Shown one piece after another: positions 8,647-17,837 of a DNA stretch of 64,000 bases. A program made the position numbers and the translations under genes. The stretch covers positions 177,552 through 241,551 of the forward strand of contig NZ_SMAM01000003.1 of assembly GCF_004346205.1 (NCBI RefSeq). The letters are read 5' to 3'. The notes under the pieces are model-generated. The model was not told the origin of the DNA and did no database searches. It saw only the letters and a program-made list of their open reading frames with translations. The DNA is from Bibersteinia trehalosi (lineage in GTDB: Bacteria; Pseudomonadota; Gammaproteobacteria; Enterobacterales; Pasteurellaceae). How positions within the stretch are numbered: the first letter of the stretch is position 1; each line of letters opens with the position of its first letter.

Positions 8647-9851
8647 TGAAAGTTGTTAAAGATAGTGCAATTTATCTGATAGGCGAATTGACGGCACGTT
8701 CGGTGCCGTTTTTACTTTTGCCTTATCTCTCGCGTAAATTGGGCGTGGAAGGATTTGGGCAGCTTTCCTATTTTCAAGCGTGGTTGGCGCTGTTTACTAT
8801 TTTTATTAGTTTGAGCCAGGAAGGTGCCGTTGCTCGCTATTTCTATTTTTATGGTAAGCGTTCGCTCAATTTAGTATTACGAACAGGGTATAGCTATAGT
8901 TTTGCTATTGGTATACTGATTTTAGCGGTTTGTTGGCTAACGCAATCAGAAATTTTAGCCATTGTAGCATTATCTGCTCTGTTTCAATCTTTTTTAAATG
9001 TGCAATTGACAGTACGACAATGCCGTAAACAGGCGCTGTCTTATGCGTTAATTCAGCTTTGTTCAACGATAGTATCTGCAGCTCTGACAGTACTATTGTT
9101 AGAAATCTACCAAGATGATTTAGTTGAGAAGCGCTTATTAGCGATTTTATGTAGCAATATTTTTGTTTTTACTCTTGCTTATGTTTTATATACACGGCAT
9201 GTTCATACAAAAAGGTTTAGTTTCCAGCGTTATAAAATAGCACTTTACTATTTGCTTGGCTTTGGCTTTCCGCTTATTTTACATAACGGTAGCCTATTTT
9301 TACGTGGACAATTTGATCGCTTTCTGATTAATCATCAATTTAGTCAAACTGAATTAGGCTTATATGCAATGGGCTTACAGATAGCATCTATATTAACCAT
9401 TGTAATTCAGGTGCTAAATAAGGCTTTAACACCTCATTTATTTGAAGGATTAAAGCAGAAAAAAATCACATTACGCGATATTCATCGCTGGGCAACATAT
9501 AGCTTACTAATTATCCCTATTCCTGCTTTAGTTATTTGGTTGATTCCTGAAGATATTGTTATTTGGATTTTAGGGGAACAATTCGTAGGGACAAAGTATT
9601 ATATTACACTATTTTTAATTTCATCTGCGTTATTAATTCCTTATCTGATTTTAGTGAATTACCTTTTTTATTTTGGAAAAAATAAGCAAATTTCATTTTG
9701 CTCAGTATTGGGAACCATCTGCTACATTATTGCATTATTACTATTGAGTAAGACAGAAGTTCAATATATTCCTTATGCGGGAATTTTAGGGGCGATCATT
9801 ATTCTTCCTTTGCTATATACTATGACCGCAAGAGTGAGTAAAAAATTATGA
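8646..9851 (+). CDS. Wzx-like oligosaccharide flippase
   Basis: A polytopic membrane protein of 401 residues, with about 10-12 hydrophobic helices, of the polysaccharide transporter (MATE/MOP) superfamily. The N-terminus ([20 protein letters not shown], then [14 protein letters not shown]) is the family signature. It would flip a lipid-linked glycan to the periplasm, and resembles LsgA of the H. influenzae lsg locus in type and position. It is translationally coupled on both sides: the start overlaps the neuA stop and the end overlaps the GT52 start by 4 bases (ATGA). Confidence 0.85.
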   Translation: MKVVKDSAIYLIGELTARSVPFLLLPYLSRKLGVEGFGQLSYFQAWLALFTIFISLSQEGAVARYFYFYGKRSLNLVLRTGYSYSFAIGILILAVCWLTQSEILAIVALSALFQSFLNVQLTVRQCRKQALSYALIQLCSTIVSAALTVLLLEIYQDDLVEKRLLAILCSNIFVFTLAYVLYTRHVHTKRFSFQRYKIALYYLLGFGFPLILHNGSLFLRGQFDRFLINHQFSQTELGLYAMGLQIASILTIVIQVLNKALTPHLFEGLKQKKITLRDIHRWATYSLLIIPIPALVIWLIPEDIVIWILGEQFVGTKYYITLFLISSALLIPYLILVNYLFYFGKNKQISFCSVLGTICYIIALLLLSKTEVQYIPYAGILGAIIILPLLYTMTARVSKKL

Positions 9852-10777
9852 ATCTAATTATTTGTTGTACGCCATTGCAAGTGCTCATTGCAGAAAAAAT
9901 TATGGAAAATTATCCTGAAGAAAAGTTTTTTGGGGTTATGCTACATACTGTAGATAATAGCAAATTTTCTCATTATAAGGCGCGTTTAAAAAGTAAATGC
10001 CAAGCTGGATTTTTTTCTTTATTACAGCATAATGATAGAATTAATTTGTTAAAAGAAATTATTCGGCTAAAATTTTTCTTTACAGGGAAATCTTTTGTTA
10101 GGGTATTCGTTGCCAATTTTACCGAATTACATATTCAATTTTTACTTAGTTCAGTAAAATTTGAACAGTTTTACACTTTTGATGATGGTACAGTAAACAT
10201 TGTAGAGAGTAGCCCTTTTTTGAGGAATGATCCTAAAACACCTATGCGTAAAATGATTAATTGCATTTTAGGTAATCGTTTTTCTAACCAGAAATTAAGA
10301 ACATTATCACAAAAGCACTACACTATTTATCAAGGTTTTCCAAATATCATTAAAAATACGGAAGGGATTGATTTAATTGAAAATAGTGAAATTAACAGTG
10401 ATGATGTTGAGTCAGTAAATATTTTACTTGGGCAACCTGTTTATGCTGATGATGATGCTAATATTGCCTTAGCAGAAAAAGTGATAAAAAAATTTAATAT
10501 CCATTACTATTTTCCTCATCCGAGGGAAAAATATAAATTATCAAATATAAGCTATATTAATACACCGCTTATTTTTGAAGATTATATTATTAGTAAGTTT
10601 TCTAAACGTAAATGTAAAGTATATACCTACTTTAGTAGTGCAATTTTGAATTTGAATAATAAAAGCCCTAATATTGATATGGCTGCCCTCAAAATTGAAA
10701 CTCATGATCCCGCATTTGATGCAACCTATGCTCTTTTTGAGAAACTAGAAATTAATGTTATCGATATTCGAGAATAA
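9848..10777 (+). CDS. GT52-family sialyltransferase (LOS type)
   Basis: The 309-residue product carries motifs of bacterial family-52 sialyltransferases (Lst/LsgB type): the N-terminal [17 protein letters not shown], the acidic [10 protein letters not shown] segment (D-D-G, general base region, about 110-118), the HP motif in [10 protein letters not shown] (about 217) and the S-S motif in YFSSAILN. It should transfer sialic acid from CMP-Neu5Ac (made by neuA, two genes up) to a terminal sugar of the glycan. Acceptor and linkage cannot be read. The gene is visibly very AT-rich compared with flanking housekeeping genes, suggesting transfer from outside. Confidence 0.8.
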   Translation: MNLIICCTPLQVLIAEKIMENYPEEKFFGVMLHTVDNSKFSHYKARLKSKCQAGFFSLLQHNDRINLLKEIIRLKFFFTGKSFVRVFVANFTELHIQFLLSSVKFEQFYTFDDGTVNIVESSPFLRNDPKTPMRKMINCILGNRFSNQKLRTLSQKHYTIYQGFPNIIKNTEGIDLIENSEINSDDVESVNILLGQPVYADDDANIALAEKVIKKFNIHYYFPHPREKYKLSNISYINTPLIFEDYIISKFSKRKCKVYTYFSSAILNLNNKSPNIDMAALKIETHDPAFDATYALFEKLEINVIDIRE

Positions 10778-10778
10778 T

Positions 10779-11546
10779 ATGCAAAAATATTTAATTTCCT
10801 TAGATAAGGATAATCTACGAAGAGAACTCTTTTTTTCCCAGCCAGATACAGCTGATTTCCAAATTTTTTCAGCATTTAATACGATGTCAGAAAGTGAAGA
10901 ATATTTAAGTAAGCGGTTTGAATTAACCAATTTTTTGCAAAAATATGGAAGGCATGCTACTAAAGGTGAAGTTGGCTGTACTTTAAGTCATTTAGGCGTT
11001 TATCAGCAAATTATACAAGATGACTCAATTGGGGAAAACGAATTTAGTTTAATTTGTGAAGATGATGTACTATTTCACCAAGATTTTCCGGTGGTTTTGC
11101 AGGCAATATTAAATCAACAATCTTCAGCGGATATAATTTTATTAGGGCAATCAAAAATTGCAAAATTTAATGATAGGGAACTTGAACTTAATTATCCTAC
11201 AGCGTTTTTAACAGACTTAAAACAAAATGGTTTTGCTATCGGGTATCCATATAAAAATTATTATGCTGGTACAGTCTCTTATTTAATTCGTAAATCTGCA
11301 GCAAGGATCTTTTTACAAACATTAGAGCAAGAGAAGCCTTTTTGGCTTGCTGATGATTTCATTTTATTTGGAGATGAATTTGGTTTGAATATTCAAGTTG
11401 TTCGCCCTTTAGTAGCAATTGAAAATCCTAAACTGAATTCAAATTTAGAAGCTTTGCGAGGTTCAAATTCGCACTATTTTTGGCAGAAGTTAATTAAATA
11501 CCCTGCAAAGAAACTCTTAGCAATAAAACGAAATATAAGGAAATAA
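10779..11546 (+). CDS. GT25-family glycosyltransferase (LOS biosynthesis)
   Basis: A 255-residue enzyme with the glycosyltransferase family-25 pattern: KYLISLDKDNLRRE at the start, the signature GEVGCTLSHLGVYQQII (about 60-76), the EDDVLF motif (about 88) that binds metal and nucleotide sugar, and YAGTVSYLIRKSAARIFL plus DDFILFGDEF later. LgtB, LgtE and Lex2B galactosyltransferases belong here. I start at 10779, just after the GT52 stop (TAATATG), instead of the upstream in-frame ATG inside the GT52 gene. AT-rich like its neighbours. Confidence 0.8.
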   Translation: MQKYLISLDKDNLRRELFFSQPDTADFQIFSAFNTMSESEEYLSKRFELTNFLQKYGRHATKGEVGCTLSHLGVYQQIIQDDSIGENEFSLICEDDVLFHQDFPVVLQAILNQQSSADIILLGQSKIAKFNDRELELNYPTAFLTDLKQNGFAIGYPYKNYYAGTVSYLIRKSAARIFLQTLEQEKPFWLADDFILFGDEFGLNIQVVRPLVAIENPKLNSNLEALRGSNSHYFWQKLIKYPAKKLLAIKRNIRK

Positions 11547-11547
11547 A

Positions 11548-12768
11548 ATGTCGGCGATATTTAATCTATTTTATATTTATGATCCTTGGTTATTCCATTT
11601 TTTTCGAATGGCATTTTTATATGGGGTTTTAGCTTGTGTCATATTAATCTATCGTTGGGCGCAGAAAAAATTAGTTGATGGTATTATTTTACCAATAGAT
11701 AGTTTAGTTGTTATTATTGGTTTGATTTTATTTAGTATTATTCCTATTTTTCTAAATGCAACAACGGAATTTGCAGTCATTATTCAATATGTAAAAACGT
11801 TAATTTTATTTATATTTGGTATAGCGATTTATAATCTATTTTATGCTAATGAAAGCGGACAAGCAAAAGTAATTCGAGACCTAAAAATAGGGATTGTTAT
11901 TCAATCTATAGTGGGTATTCTGGCATTATCCGGCATACCTTTTGTGATTGATTTAAGCCTTTCAACAAATGTACTTTTGCCACGCTTTTATGGCTCAGAA
12001 CAAGAATATCGTTTATATAACATTACCTCAATGGCATTTTTTCAGTTAAGTATTTTTTACTTAATGCTAATGCACTTCTTACTAGCTTATAATGCAAAGA
12101 ATAATAATGTTAATAGTTTGTTTCTGTTTTTATTGTTATTTATTGGTTTAATTTCAGGACGAACATTTTTATTTTTATCAGTATTGAGTATTTTAGTTTA
12201 CTTTAAATGGAGATATATCCCTGTATTAATCGTTTTTAGTGGTATTTGCTTGTTCTTAGCAATAAATTTTTCAGAACACAAATATGTATTACATGCACTA
12301 GAACCGCTCATTAATATTCTAAAAATTACAGGGGTATCATCAAGCGCAGAGCAAGCAGTGGTATTTAATGATATTTCTCAAATTAGTTCATCAAGTGAGA
12401 ATTTAGTTAAAAATCAGCTTTATTTGCCAAAGCTGAAACAAATATTACTTGGTGATGGTTACTACTATACGCCCGCAGGGCATTATTATGGTGCAACAGA
12501 TTCAGGCTTTATTCGCCAAATATTATATGGTGGTATTGCTTACTTAGCGGTTTGCTTTTTCTTTACCGCTTATTTTGTTTATCGCATTGCTCAAAATTGG
12601 TTTGATACGAGTTGGAAATTTATACTTTCAACTATATTAATTCTCTCTATTTTAAATATTAAGGCTGATACTTATGCCTTCCCAGGAATTATGTTAGTAT
12701 TATTAATGTTTCTTTCGTTATTTGGTCGTAATGGCAAGCAAGTCGTTATTTTTAAACGTGGTAATTAA
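11548..12768 (+). CDS. Wzy-like O-antigen/oligosaccharide polymerase, membrane protein
   Basis: A 406-residue protein with about 11-12 hydrophobic helices and a large periplasmic loop (about 235-320) between the later helices; the segment LLGDGYYYTPAGHYYGATDSGFIRQILYGG resembles the glycine-rich, aspartate-containing loop of Wzy/WaaL-type proteins (only part of it is conserved). Sequence similarity in such proteins is poor, so the assignment rests on topology and on sitting between a flippase and glycosyltransferases. A polymerase or a ligase are both possible. Confidence 0.6.
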   Translation: MSAIFNLFYIYDPWLFHFFRMAFLYGVLACVILIYRWAQKKLVDGIILPIDSLVVIIGLILFSIIPIFLNATTEFAVIIQYVKTLILFIFGIAIYNLFYANESGQAKVIRDLKIGIVIQSIVGILALSGIPFVIDLSLSTNVLLPRFYGSEQEYRLYNITSMAFFQLSIFYLMLMHFLLAYNAKNNNVNSLFLFLLLFIGLISGRTFLFLSVLSILVYFKWRYIPVLIVFSGICLFLAINFSEHKYVLHALEPLINILKITGVSSSAEQAVVFNDISQISSSSENLVKNQLYLPKLKQILLGDGYYYTPAGHYYGATDSGFIRQILYGGIAYLAVCFFFTAYFVYRIAQNWFDTSWKFILSTILILSILNIKADTYAFPGIMLVLLMFLSLFGRNGKQVVIFKRGN

Positions 12769-12771
12769 ATA

Positions 12772-13656
12772 ATGTTTAGTATTATTATTCCGTCTTATAA
12801 TCGTCAAGAATATATTGCGGATTTATTAAAAAGTTTAGAGTGTCAGACAGTACATAATTTTGAAGTAATTATTGTGGATGATTGTTCTACTCAATCGGTA
12901 GAAATTAAACAATTCTATTCATTTCCACTAAAAATTATTCGTAACTCAGTAAATCAAGGAGCTGCTAAAAGCCGTAATATTGGAGCGAATGTAGCAGAAA
13001 AGGAATGGCTGTTATTTTTAGATGATGATGATCGCTTTGCGTTAGAAAAGTGTGAAATTTTAGCACATAAGATTTCTCAGGATCCTCAGGTGAATTTTAT
13101 TTATCATCCGGCAGAATGTATTATGGTCAATGAGCATTTTAGCTATTTTACTCGCCCATTTACTGATATCGCAGATATTACATTAGATAATTTGCTTAGA
13201 GCGAATAAAATAGGTGGAATGCCGATGATTGCGGTAAAAAAATCACTATTTTTAAGTGTAAATGGTTTATCTGATGAGTTGCTTTCTTTAGAAGATTATG
13301 AATTTCTATTAAAGTTAGTGACTAATAAAAATTTTAAACCGTGTTATGTGGATAATGCATTAACTAAATGCGCATTTTATACTCAGCGTGCAAGTGTTTC
13401 TACTAACACAGAAAATACAGAAAAAGCAATTCAAGAGATTGCAAAAAAATATGTTAAAACAGCGCAACAACAGAGAAACTTTACATTTAATTCACTTTAT
13501 ATGCTCTCTTATACTCATATGATGAATTTATCACGTAAAGCAGGTGTTTTTTATTTAAGAATGTTTTGTGGCAGTTTTAATTTAAAATATTTAGCAATTG
13601 CGTTGATCACTTTTATTTCGCCTAAGTTGGCAATTAATATGAAACGGTATTTTTAA
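12772..13656 (+). CDS. Family-2 glycosyltransferase
   Basis: The 294-residue protein has a GT-A fold start SIIIPSYNRQEYIADLLKSL, the first acidic motif VIIVDDCST (about 35), NQGAAKSRNIGA (about 62) and the metal-binding LLFLDDDDRFA (about 80-90). These are the standard GT2 features. Donor and acceptor are unknown. It ends with TAATG overlapping the next glycosyltransferase start, so the two are translationally coupled. Part of the glycan block; AT-rich. Confidence 0.8.
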   Translation: MFSIIIPSYNRQEYIADLLKSLECQTVHNFEVIIVDDCSTQSVEIKQFYSFPLKIIRNSVNQGAAKSRNIGANVAEKEWLLFLDDDDRFALEKCEILAHKISQDPQVNFIYHPAECIMVNEHFSYFTRPFTDIADITLDNLLRANKIGGMPMIAVKKSLFLSVNGLSDELLSLEDYEFLLKLVTNKNFKPCYVDNALTKCAFYTQRASVSTNTENTEKAIQEIAKKYVKTAQQQRNFTFNSLYMLSYTHMMNLSRKAGVFYLRMFCGSFNLKYLAIALITFISPKLAINMKRYF

Positions 13657-14456
13657 TGAAATTCTCGGTATTGATGTCGCTCTATATTAAGGAGCAAGCA
13701 GCGTATTTAATCGAATGCTTCGAAAGTTTGGCAGCTCAGACTATTTTAGCTGATGAAATTGTTATTGTCTTTGATGGTAAAATTACGCCTGAATTAGAGC
13801 AAGTTGTACAAAATTTTGCTCAAAAACTACCGCTTGTTATTGTTCGATTGGCTGAAAATCAAGGTTTGGGTAAGGCTTTGAATATTGGCTTAACCCATTG
13901 TAAGAACGATTGGGTGTTTCGAATGGATACGGATGACATTTGTGTGCCGGATCGTTTTGAAAAACAAGTCAGATTTATTGAACAACATCCCGATTTAGTG
14001 ATTGTTGGTGGGCAAATTGCCGAATTTGACAAAGATGTGCAGGATATTGTCAGCTACCGCCGAGTACCAACCTCTTATCAAGAAATTGTGAAATTCACCC
14101 AAAAACGTTGTCCATTTAACCATATGACGGTCGCCTACCGTAAGCATGAGGTTTTAGCTTGTGGTGGTTACCAAGACTTACAAGAAGACTATTATTTATG
14201 GATTAAATTGATTGCATTAGGCAAAGTTGCTAGTAATTTAGCCGATATATTAGTTTATGCCCGAGTAGGTAATGGTATGGTTGGACGTAGGCATGGTCTT
14301 TTACAAGCAAAAGCAGAGTGGCGGTTATTTAAACTGAAACGACAGCTTGGATTGCAAGATCTATTCTCTGGATTAGCCGTATTTTTGATGAGAGCATTGC
14401 CTAGATTACTACCTGTTTCATTACTTAGCCAAGTGTATAAATTAACTCGTCGCTAA
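13656..14456 (+). CDS. Family-2 glycosyltransferase (LsgF/AmsE type)
   Basis: A 266-residue GT2 enzyme. Motifs: FSVLMSLYIKEQAAYLIECF at the start, DEIVIVFDGKITPELE (about 34), NQGLGKALNIGL (about 69) and VFRMDTDDICVPDRFEKQ (about 88), the D-x-D metal site. The combination of opening MSLYIKE and FRMDTDDI is typical of the AmsE / LsgF subgroup found at the end of the Haemophilus lsg locus, so a hexose transferase for LOS extension is likely. Last gene of the block, followed by an 11-bp inverted repeat at 14465-14487. Confidence 0.8.
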   Translation: MKFSVLMSLYIKEQAAYLIECFESLAAQTILADEIVIVFDGKITPELEQVVQNFAQKLPLVIVRLAENQGLGKALNIGLTHCKNDWVFRMDTDDICVPDRFEKQVRFIEQHPDLVIVGGQIAEFDKDVQDIVSYRRVPTSYQEIVKFTQKRCPFNHMTVAYRKHEVLACGGYQDLQEDYYLWIKLIALGKVASNLADILVYARVGNGMVGRRHGLLQAKAEWRLFKLKRQLGLQDLFSGLAVFLMRALPRLLPVSLLSQVYKLTRR

Positions 14457-14464
14457 TAGATAAA

Positions 14465-14487
14465 CATACCCACAATTTGTGGGTATG
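14465..14487. terminator. Hairpin between convergent glycan block and merP-like gene
   Basis: CATACCCACAA and TTGTGGGTATG form an 11-bp perfect inverted repeat with almost no loop. There is no long T run, so it is a weak terminator candidate for both convergent transcripts. Confidence 0.5.
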
Positions 14488-14492
14488 CGAAA

Positions 14493-14774
14493 TTATTTGA
14501 TAAACGTTGCAGAATAATTGAGTTTCTTTATCGCATTGACAATATCTGCTTCTTGTACATGTTGTTGTGCCACAATGACCACATTGCGTTCTTTAAAAGA
14601 TGCTTTGCTTGACATTACTCCTTCCACTTCTCGAACTTCTTTATTGACTAAATAGACACAAAGTTGGCAATACATTTCTGGAATATGGAAGGTCATTGTT
14701 TTTTTCTCTATTGCTTGAGCAAAATTAGCTAGAGCAGAGAAAGATAAAAAGGTCAAAAGTAATTTTTTAAGCAT
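14493..14774 (-). CDS. MerP-like periplasmic heavy-metal-binding protein
   Basis: The 93-residue product has a signal peptide (cleaved near ANFAQA, about residue 21) and a heavy-metal-associated ferredoxin-like domain with IPEMYCQLCVYLVNKEV; the C-x-x-C metal site is CQLC (about 36-39), where classical MerP has CAAC. It overlaps the MerT-like gene by 8 bases. MerP hands Hg(II) to MerT in mercury operons, but there is no merR or merA here. The same MerT/MerP-only arrangement exists in H. influenzae, where the true metal is not settled. Confidence 0.75.
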   Translation of the reverse strand: MLKKLLLTFLSFSALANFAQAIEKKTMTFHIPEMYCQLCVYLVNKEVREVEGVMSSKASFKERNVVIVAQQHVQEADIVNAIKKLNYSATFIK

Positions 14775-15126
14775 AGTTTTCTAAAATCCATGGTAAAAAA
14801 GTTGGGTAGAGCAAAAAGAAAAGAATCAGTATAAATACTGCTGCATATAGCCACATCAATGTACGATGAGAGAGATATTTGCTACAGATAATTCGCTTGG
14901 AAAAGAATAGTAGCCAAAAACCATATGCAAAGATGGTAAGCGAAATGACTGTCATCGGAATTTGTAGCCATGTGAGTTTGCCTAATTGCATAAGCCAAGG
15001 TGAAGAGATCCCAAATAGCAGATATATTAAAGGTGCAATGCAACAAAGGCTTGAGGCAATGGCGGCTGAAAGAGCCGCCATTAGAGTTGTTATTAGGTTA
15101 TTTGAGTTTTTTGGAGATGTACTCAT
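14767..15126 (-). CDS. MerT-like inner-membrane metal transport protein
   Basis: A 119-residue protein with three hydrophobic segments. The first contains the vicinal cysteine pair of MerT in AIASSLCCIAPLIYLLFG (about 25-42); helices follow at about 52-72 and 88-112. A cysteine (IICSKY) lies in the loop, where MerT carries its second pair. Without a mercuric reductase nearby, mercury detoxification is doubtful and uptake of another soft metal is possible. Its start lies 29 bases inside the 3' end of the transglutaminase-like gene, so the three genes form one overlapping operon. Confidence 0.75.
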   Translation of the reverse strand: MSTSPKNSNNLITTLMAALSAAIASSLCCIAPLIYLLFGISSPWLMQLGKLTWLQIPMTVISLTIFAYGFWLLFFSKRIICSKYLSHRTLMWLYAAVFILILFFLLYPTFLPWILENYA

Positions 15127-16204
15127 ATTTAAACTCTTTCGGATCGAAATGGTTTAATGGATCGCCACCAATTTCCGCATAAGGGTAGCCAAAATTGTTG
15201 ATAGGAGCGAGTTCTGGTTGTGGATAGAGATCGAAATCTCGTGCGTGATTAAAGCCTACCCAATTCATTTCCCAGTTACCGAAAAGATATTTTGCCACCG
15301 CTTGAGTATCTGCATCTTCCACTGATTTATGCTCCGCTAAACGCATTTTGGCTACATCGGCGGAATCCACTGGCAGCCAACCAAAACCTGCTAAATAAAA
15401 TTCAGCACGGCAATGCTGCCCACCGGCAATATCAGCAATGCCATTTTCATCCGCAGAACCAAAAGCACCTTTGGAATACTTACCCATTTTAATAGCTTGT
15501 CCTAAGCGGATACCAAAAACTTCTCGGGCAGGAATGCCAACAGCTCGTGCTAAAGCCACAAATACGGAGTTAATATCGGTACATTTACCTGAAAGCTTTC
15601 CACTGGTAAGGATTTTTTCAACATTACCATCGCCACAACCTAACACGGAATTATCTCGTTCCATATTAGCAACAATCCAGTTATGAATAAGACGAGCTTG
15701 TTCGAGCGGATTCTTTTCATTACCTACGATTTTCTCGGCAAACTCTTTTACAATCCCATCGGTTTTAATGTGTTCTGTCGCTTGGAGATAAGGCTGTACA
15801 TCCACCCCATAAATGATTTTTTCAGGCACTTGATAGTTTTTCAGTGCATTTTGTGCCATTGGTTCACGATCACGAGTTTCAATAACTAATTTGAGTGTTA
15901 AATCTCGTGTTTCCGCTTTTTCGTCCCAACTAGCAAACAGCGTTTTTGCCCCATATTGGTTATTTTCCGTAATGTAAGCATGTTGGAAATTGCCATCAAA
16001 CTCAAGTGATTTCACATCTTGGTAAGGAGTATTGCTTGGTAATGGAATCCAAAGTTTTGTTTCGCCATTTGAACCTTTAGGTACGGCTAAATCATAGCGT
16101 TGAGTTAATTCATAAACGTGAGTTTGAGTATAGTAGGATTGGCTAGCAACAGCCAAAGCAGCAGGGCTAAATGCCACTGCGAGTAGGGTAAGAGATCTCT
16201 TCAT
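15098..16204 (-). CDS. Secreted transglutaminase-like domain protein
   Basis: The 368-residue product begins with a signal peptide (cleaved after about residue 19, ALA/VAS) and carries a transglutaminase-like (papain-fold) core. The catalytic triad is visible: Cys in LSGKCTDINSVFVALARAVG, His in GGQHCRAEFYLAGFGW and Asp in LPVDSADV. The domain is preceded by a beta-rich region. Such periplasmic proteins are usually proteases or amidases rather than crosslinkers. It is the first gene of an overlapping operon with the MerT/MerP-like genes; the reason for that link is not evident. Confidence 0.75.
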   Translation of the reverse strand: MKRSLTLLAVAFSPAALAVASQSYYTQTHVYELTQRYDLAVPKGSNGETKLWIPLPSNTPYQDVKSLEFDGNFQHAYITENNQYGAKTLFASWDEKAETRDLTLKLVIETRDREPMAQNALKNYQVPEKIIYGVDVQPYLQATEHIKTDGIVKEFAEKIVGNEKNPLEQARLIHNWIVANMERDNSVLGCGDGNVEKILTSGKLSGKCTDINSVFVALARAVGIPAREVFGIRLGQAIKMGKYSKGAFGSADENGIADIAGGQHCRAEFYLAGFGWLPVDSADVAKMRLAEHKSVEDADTQAVAKYLFGNWEMNWVGFNHARDFDLYPQPELAPINNFGYPYAEIGGDPLNHFDPKEFKYEYISKKLK

Positions 16205-16291
16205 AGTTTGTCCTAATAGTTAAACTTAACATATTATACTTGGCGATAATTTGCCAAAACGGATAACATTCTAATGGAAATTTAACAGAAT

Positions 16292-17317
16292 TTAAACAAA
16301 CTTCAGTGACAATTTTTCGAGATCGTTCCAAATATCATTGCTAAATGTTTGCTTCACTTTCTTTTCAATTTCAGCCAGTGATTGAATAATCTGAAAGAGT
16401 TTTTGATAATTCAAACGTTGAACCGCATTTTGATAAATTGGGCGTTTATTCTGCCAAATCTTCAAGCGGTCAAATTCTTGGCGTAAATTGCCAAGATAAA
16501 GTGGCTGGCTTGAGTGAATAGTTTGCGGTGAGCGAGTAATTTCGAGCAAGATCATCAACTCTTTTTGCAAAATTCTCAGCAAAACGACCGCTTGTACATC
16601 CTCATTTTCAAGTTGGCGTAAAATTCGCACTGCTCTTGCTATTTTTCCAAGTAATAGGGCATCAACCCACTGAAATGGCGTAAATTGCGCGGATTGCTCA
16701 ACAATTTCTTTCGCCTGAGTTATCCCAATTTTCTTATTGCTATACTGTAGCTGTAGCCATTGTAAAGCTTGCTTTAATGCGAGTAAATTCCCTTCGTAGC
16801 TATAACAAAGTAAGCCGATCGCTTCATTATCTAATTGTAAATTCATTGCTTTAGCACGATGATTTAGCCAAGTTGGCATTTTATTGATGTCGGGCGTTTG
16901 GCAGTTAATGATCGTGCTGTTCGCTTCAATTTGCGTAAACCATGCCTGCTTTTCCATTGCCTTAGAAAATTTAGGCAGGTGTAGAATAAACAGCAGATCG
17001 GGATGTGAAAGAGCAAGTAGTTCGTTTAATTGTTTCTGCTGAGTGGCTGTGGTAGATTCAGGCAAATCAAGGATGAAAATCTGGCGGCTAAAGAATAGTC
17101 CCCCAGATTGTGCTTGTTCGAAGAGATTTTCCCATTTGGTATCTGGAGCGACAGTGATTTCGGTTTTTTCATCAAATTCTTGCTGACGAGCAAAGGCGAT
17201 AATGCTGTCTTTAGCTTCACCAACCAGCATTAAATCTGCACCACTTAATACATAAAAGGGCGTAAGACCTTTTTCTAACGCCATTTTTAAGCCTTCTGGA
17301 AAAATCCGCTGTAACAT
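16292..17317 (-). CDS. holA: DNA polymerase III subunit delta
   Basis: HolA is the clamp-loader wrench that opens the beta sliding clamp. The 341-residue product has the N-terminal clamp-binding region (MLQRIFPEGLKMALEKGLTPFYVLSGAD), then LLVGEAKDSI-like and AAA+ like segments without functional Walker motifs, as expected of delta, and a C-terminal collar domain (WQNKRPIYQNAVQRL, then the FSNDIWNDLEKLSL tail). I start at 17317, the ATG 5 bases after the lptE stop. Order leuS-lptE-holA is the conserved gammaproteobacterial arrangement. Confidence 0.9.
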   Translation of the reverse strand: MLQRIFPEGLKMALEKGLTPFYVLSGADLMLVGEAKDSIIAFARQQEFDEKTEITVAPDTKWENLFEQAQSGGLFFSRQIFILDLPESTTATQQKQLNELLALSHPDLLFILHLPKFSKAMEKQAWFTQIEANSTIINCQTPDINKMPTWLNHRAKAMNLQLDNEAIGLLCYSYEGNLLALKQALQWLQLQYSNKKIGITQAKEIVEQSAQFTPFQWVDALLLGKIARAVRILRQLENEDVQAVVLLRILQKELMILLEITRSPQTIHSSQPLYLGNLRQEFDRLKIWQNKRPIYQNAVQRLNYQKLFQIIQSLAEIEKKVKQTFSNDIWNDLEKLSLKFV

Positions 17318-17321
17318 TGTG

Positions 17322-17816
17322 CTATTTTGTTTTGTTAATTTCGGTATGTAGCCCCGCAATTTTGATTAGTAACTGACGAGAAGCTTGTTCATACATTTGA
17401 CGCATAATACTTTCGCGCTCTTCAGATTTTGCAAGGGCCGCACGAGAATCATCAAAGAATGTTCGGTGTACAGATACTTCTAGTGGATAGCTTTGCTGAT
17501 CCGGCATTGTTACTGTTGCGGTTACATTTAAACTGAGAATTTTTTCCGCTTCACGCGCTTGCTTAAATACCGAGGCAACGGTATCGCTACTTTGCGTTGA
17601 ATTCAGGCGTAAATTAGCGACATTGGCTGATTTTGGCACGATATGAATATCATTTGATAACATCTGATTGCGTAAAACACGGGACATATCGCTATATTGA
17701 TCAGCACTTTCAAACGAGAGTGTACGTAGCTCTTCGGGAAACAGCTCACTGTTTTTAAATTGCCAACCGCAAGCGGTTAAAAAAATTGCAAAAAATGCAA
17801 AAAGTTTTTTGAACAT
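17322..17816 (-). CDS. lptE: LPS-assembly lipoprotein LptE
   Basis: LptE plugs the LptD barrel that inserts lipopolysaccharide in the outer leaflet. The 164-residue product starts MFKKLFAFFAIFLTACGW, a lipoprotein signal with lipobox LTAC; the mature protein begins at Cys16. The rest matches the small alpha/beta LptE fold, including LRNQMLSNDIHIV and a C-terminal helix QMYEQASRQLLIKI. I chose the start at 17816 because the signal peptide begins there. It sits between leuS and holA, the usual context. Confidence 0.88.
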   Translation of the reverse strand: MFKKLFAFFAIFLTACGWQFKNSELFPEELRTLSFESADQYSDMSRVLRNQMLSNDIHIVPKSANVANLRLNSTQSSDTVASVFKQAREAEKILSLNVTATVTMPDQQSYPLEVSVHRTFFDDSRAALAKSEERESIMRQMYEQASRQLLIKIAGLHTEINKTK

Positions 17817-17837
17817 TTGGATGAAATCCCTTGTAAA

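Noticed and set aside
10755..10778. Earlier start for the GT25 gene at 10755
   Set aside because: It would overlap the GT52 gene by 23 bases with no ribosome site, and adds residues not typical of the family.
14493..15126. Complete mercury-resistance operon
   Set aside because: Only MerT- and MerP-like genes exist; MerR and MerA are absent, so resistance should not be claimed.
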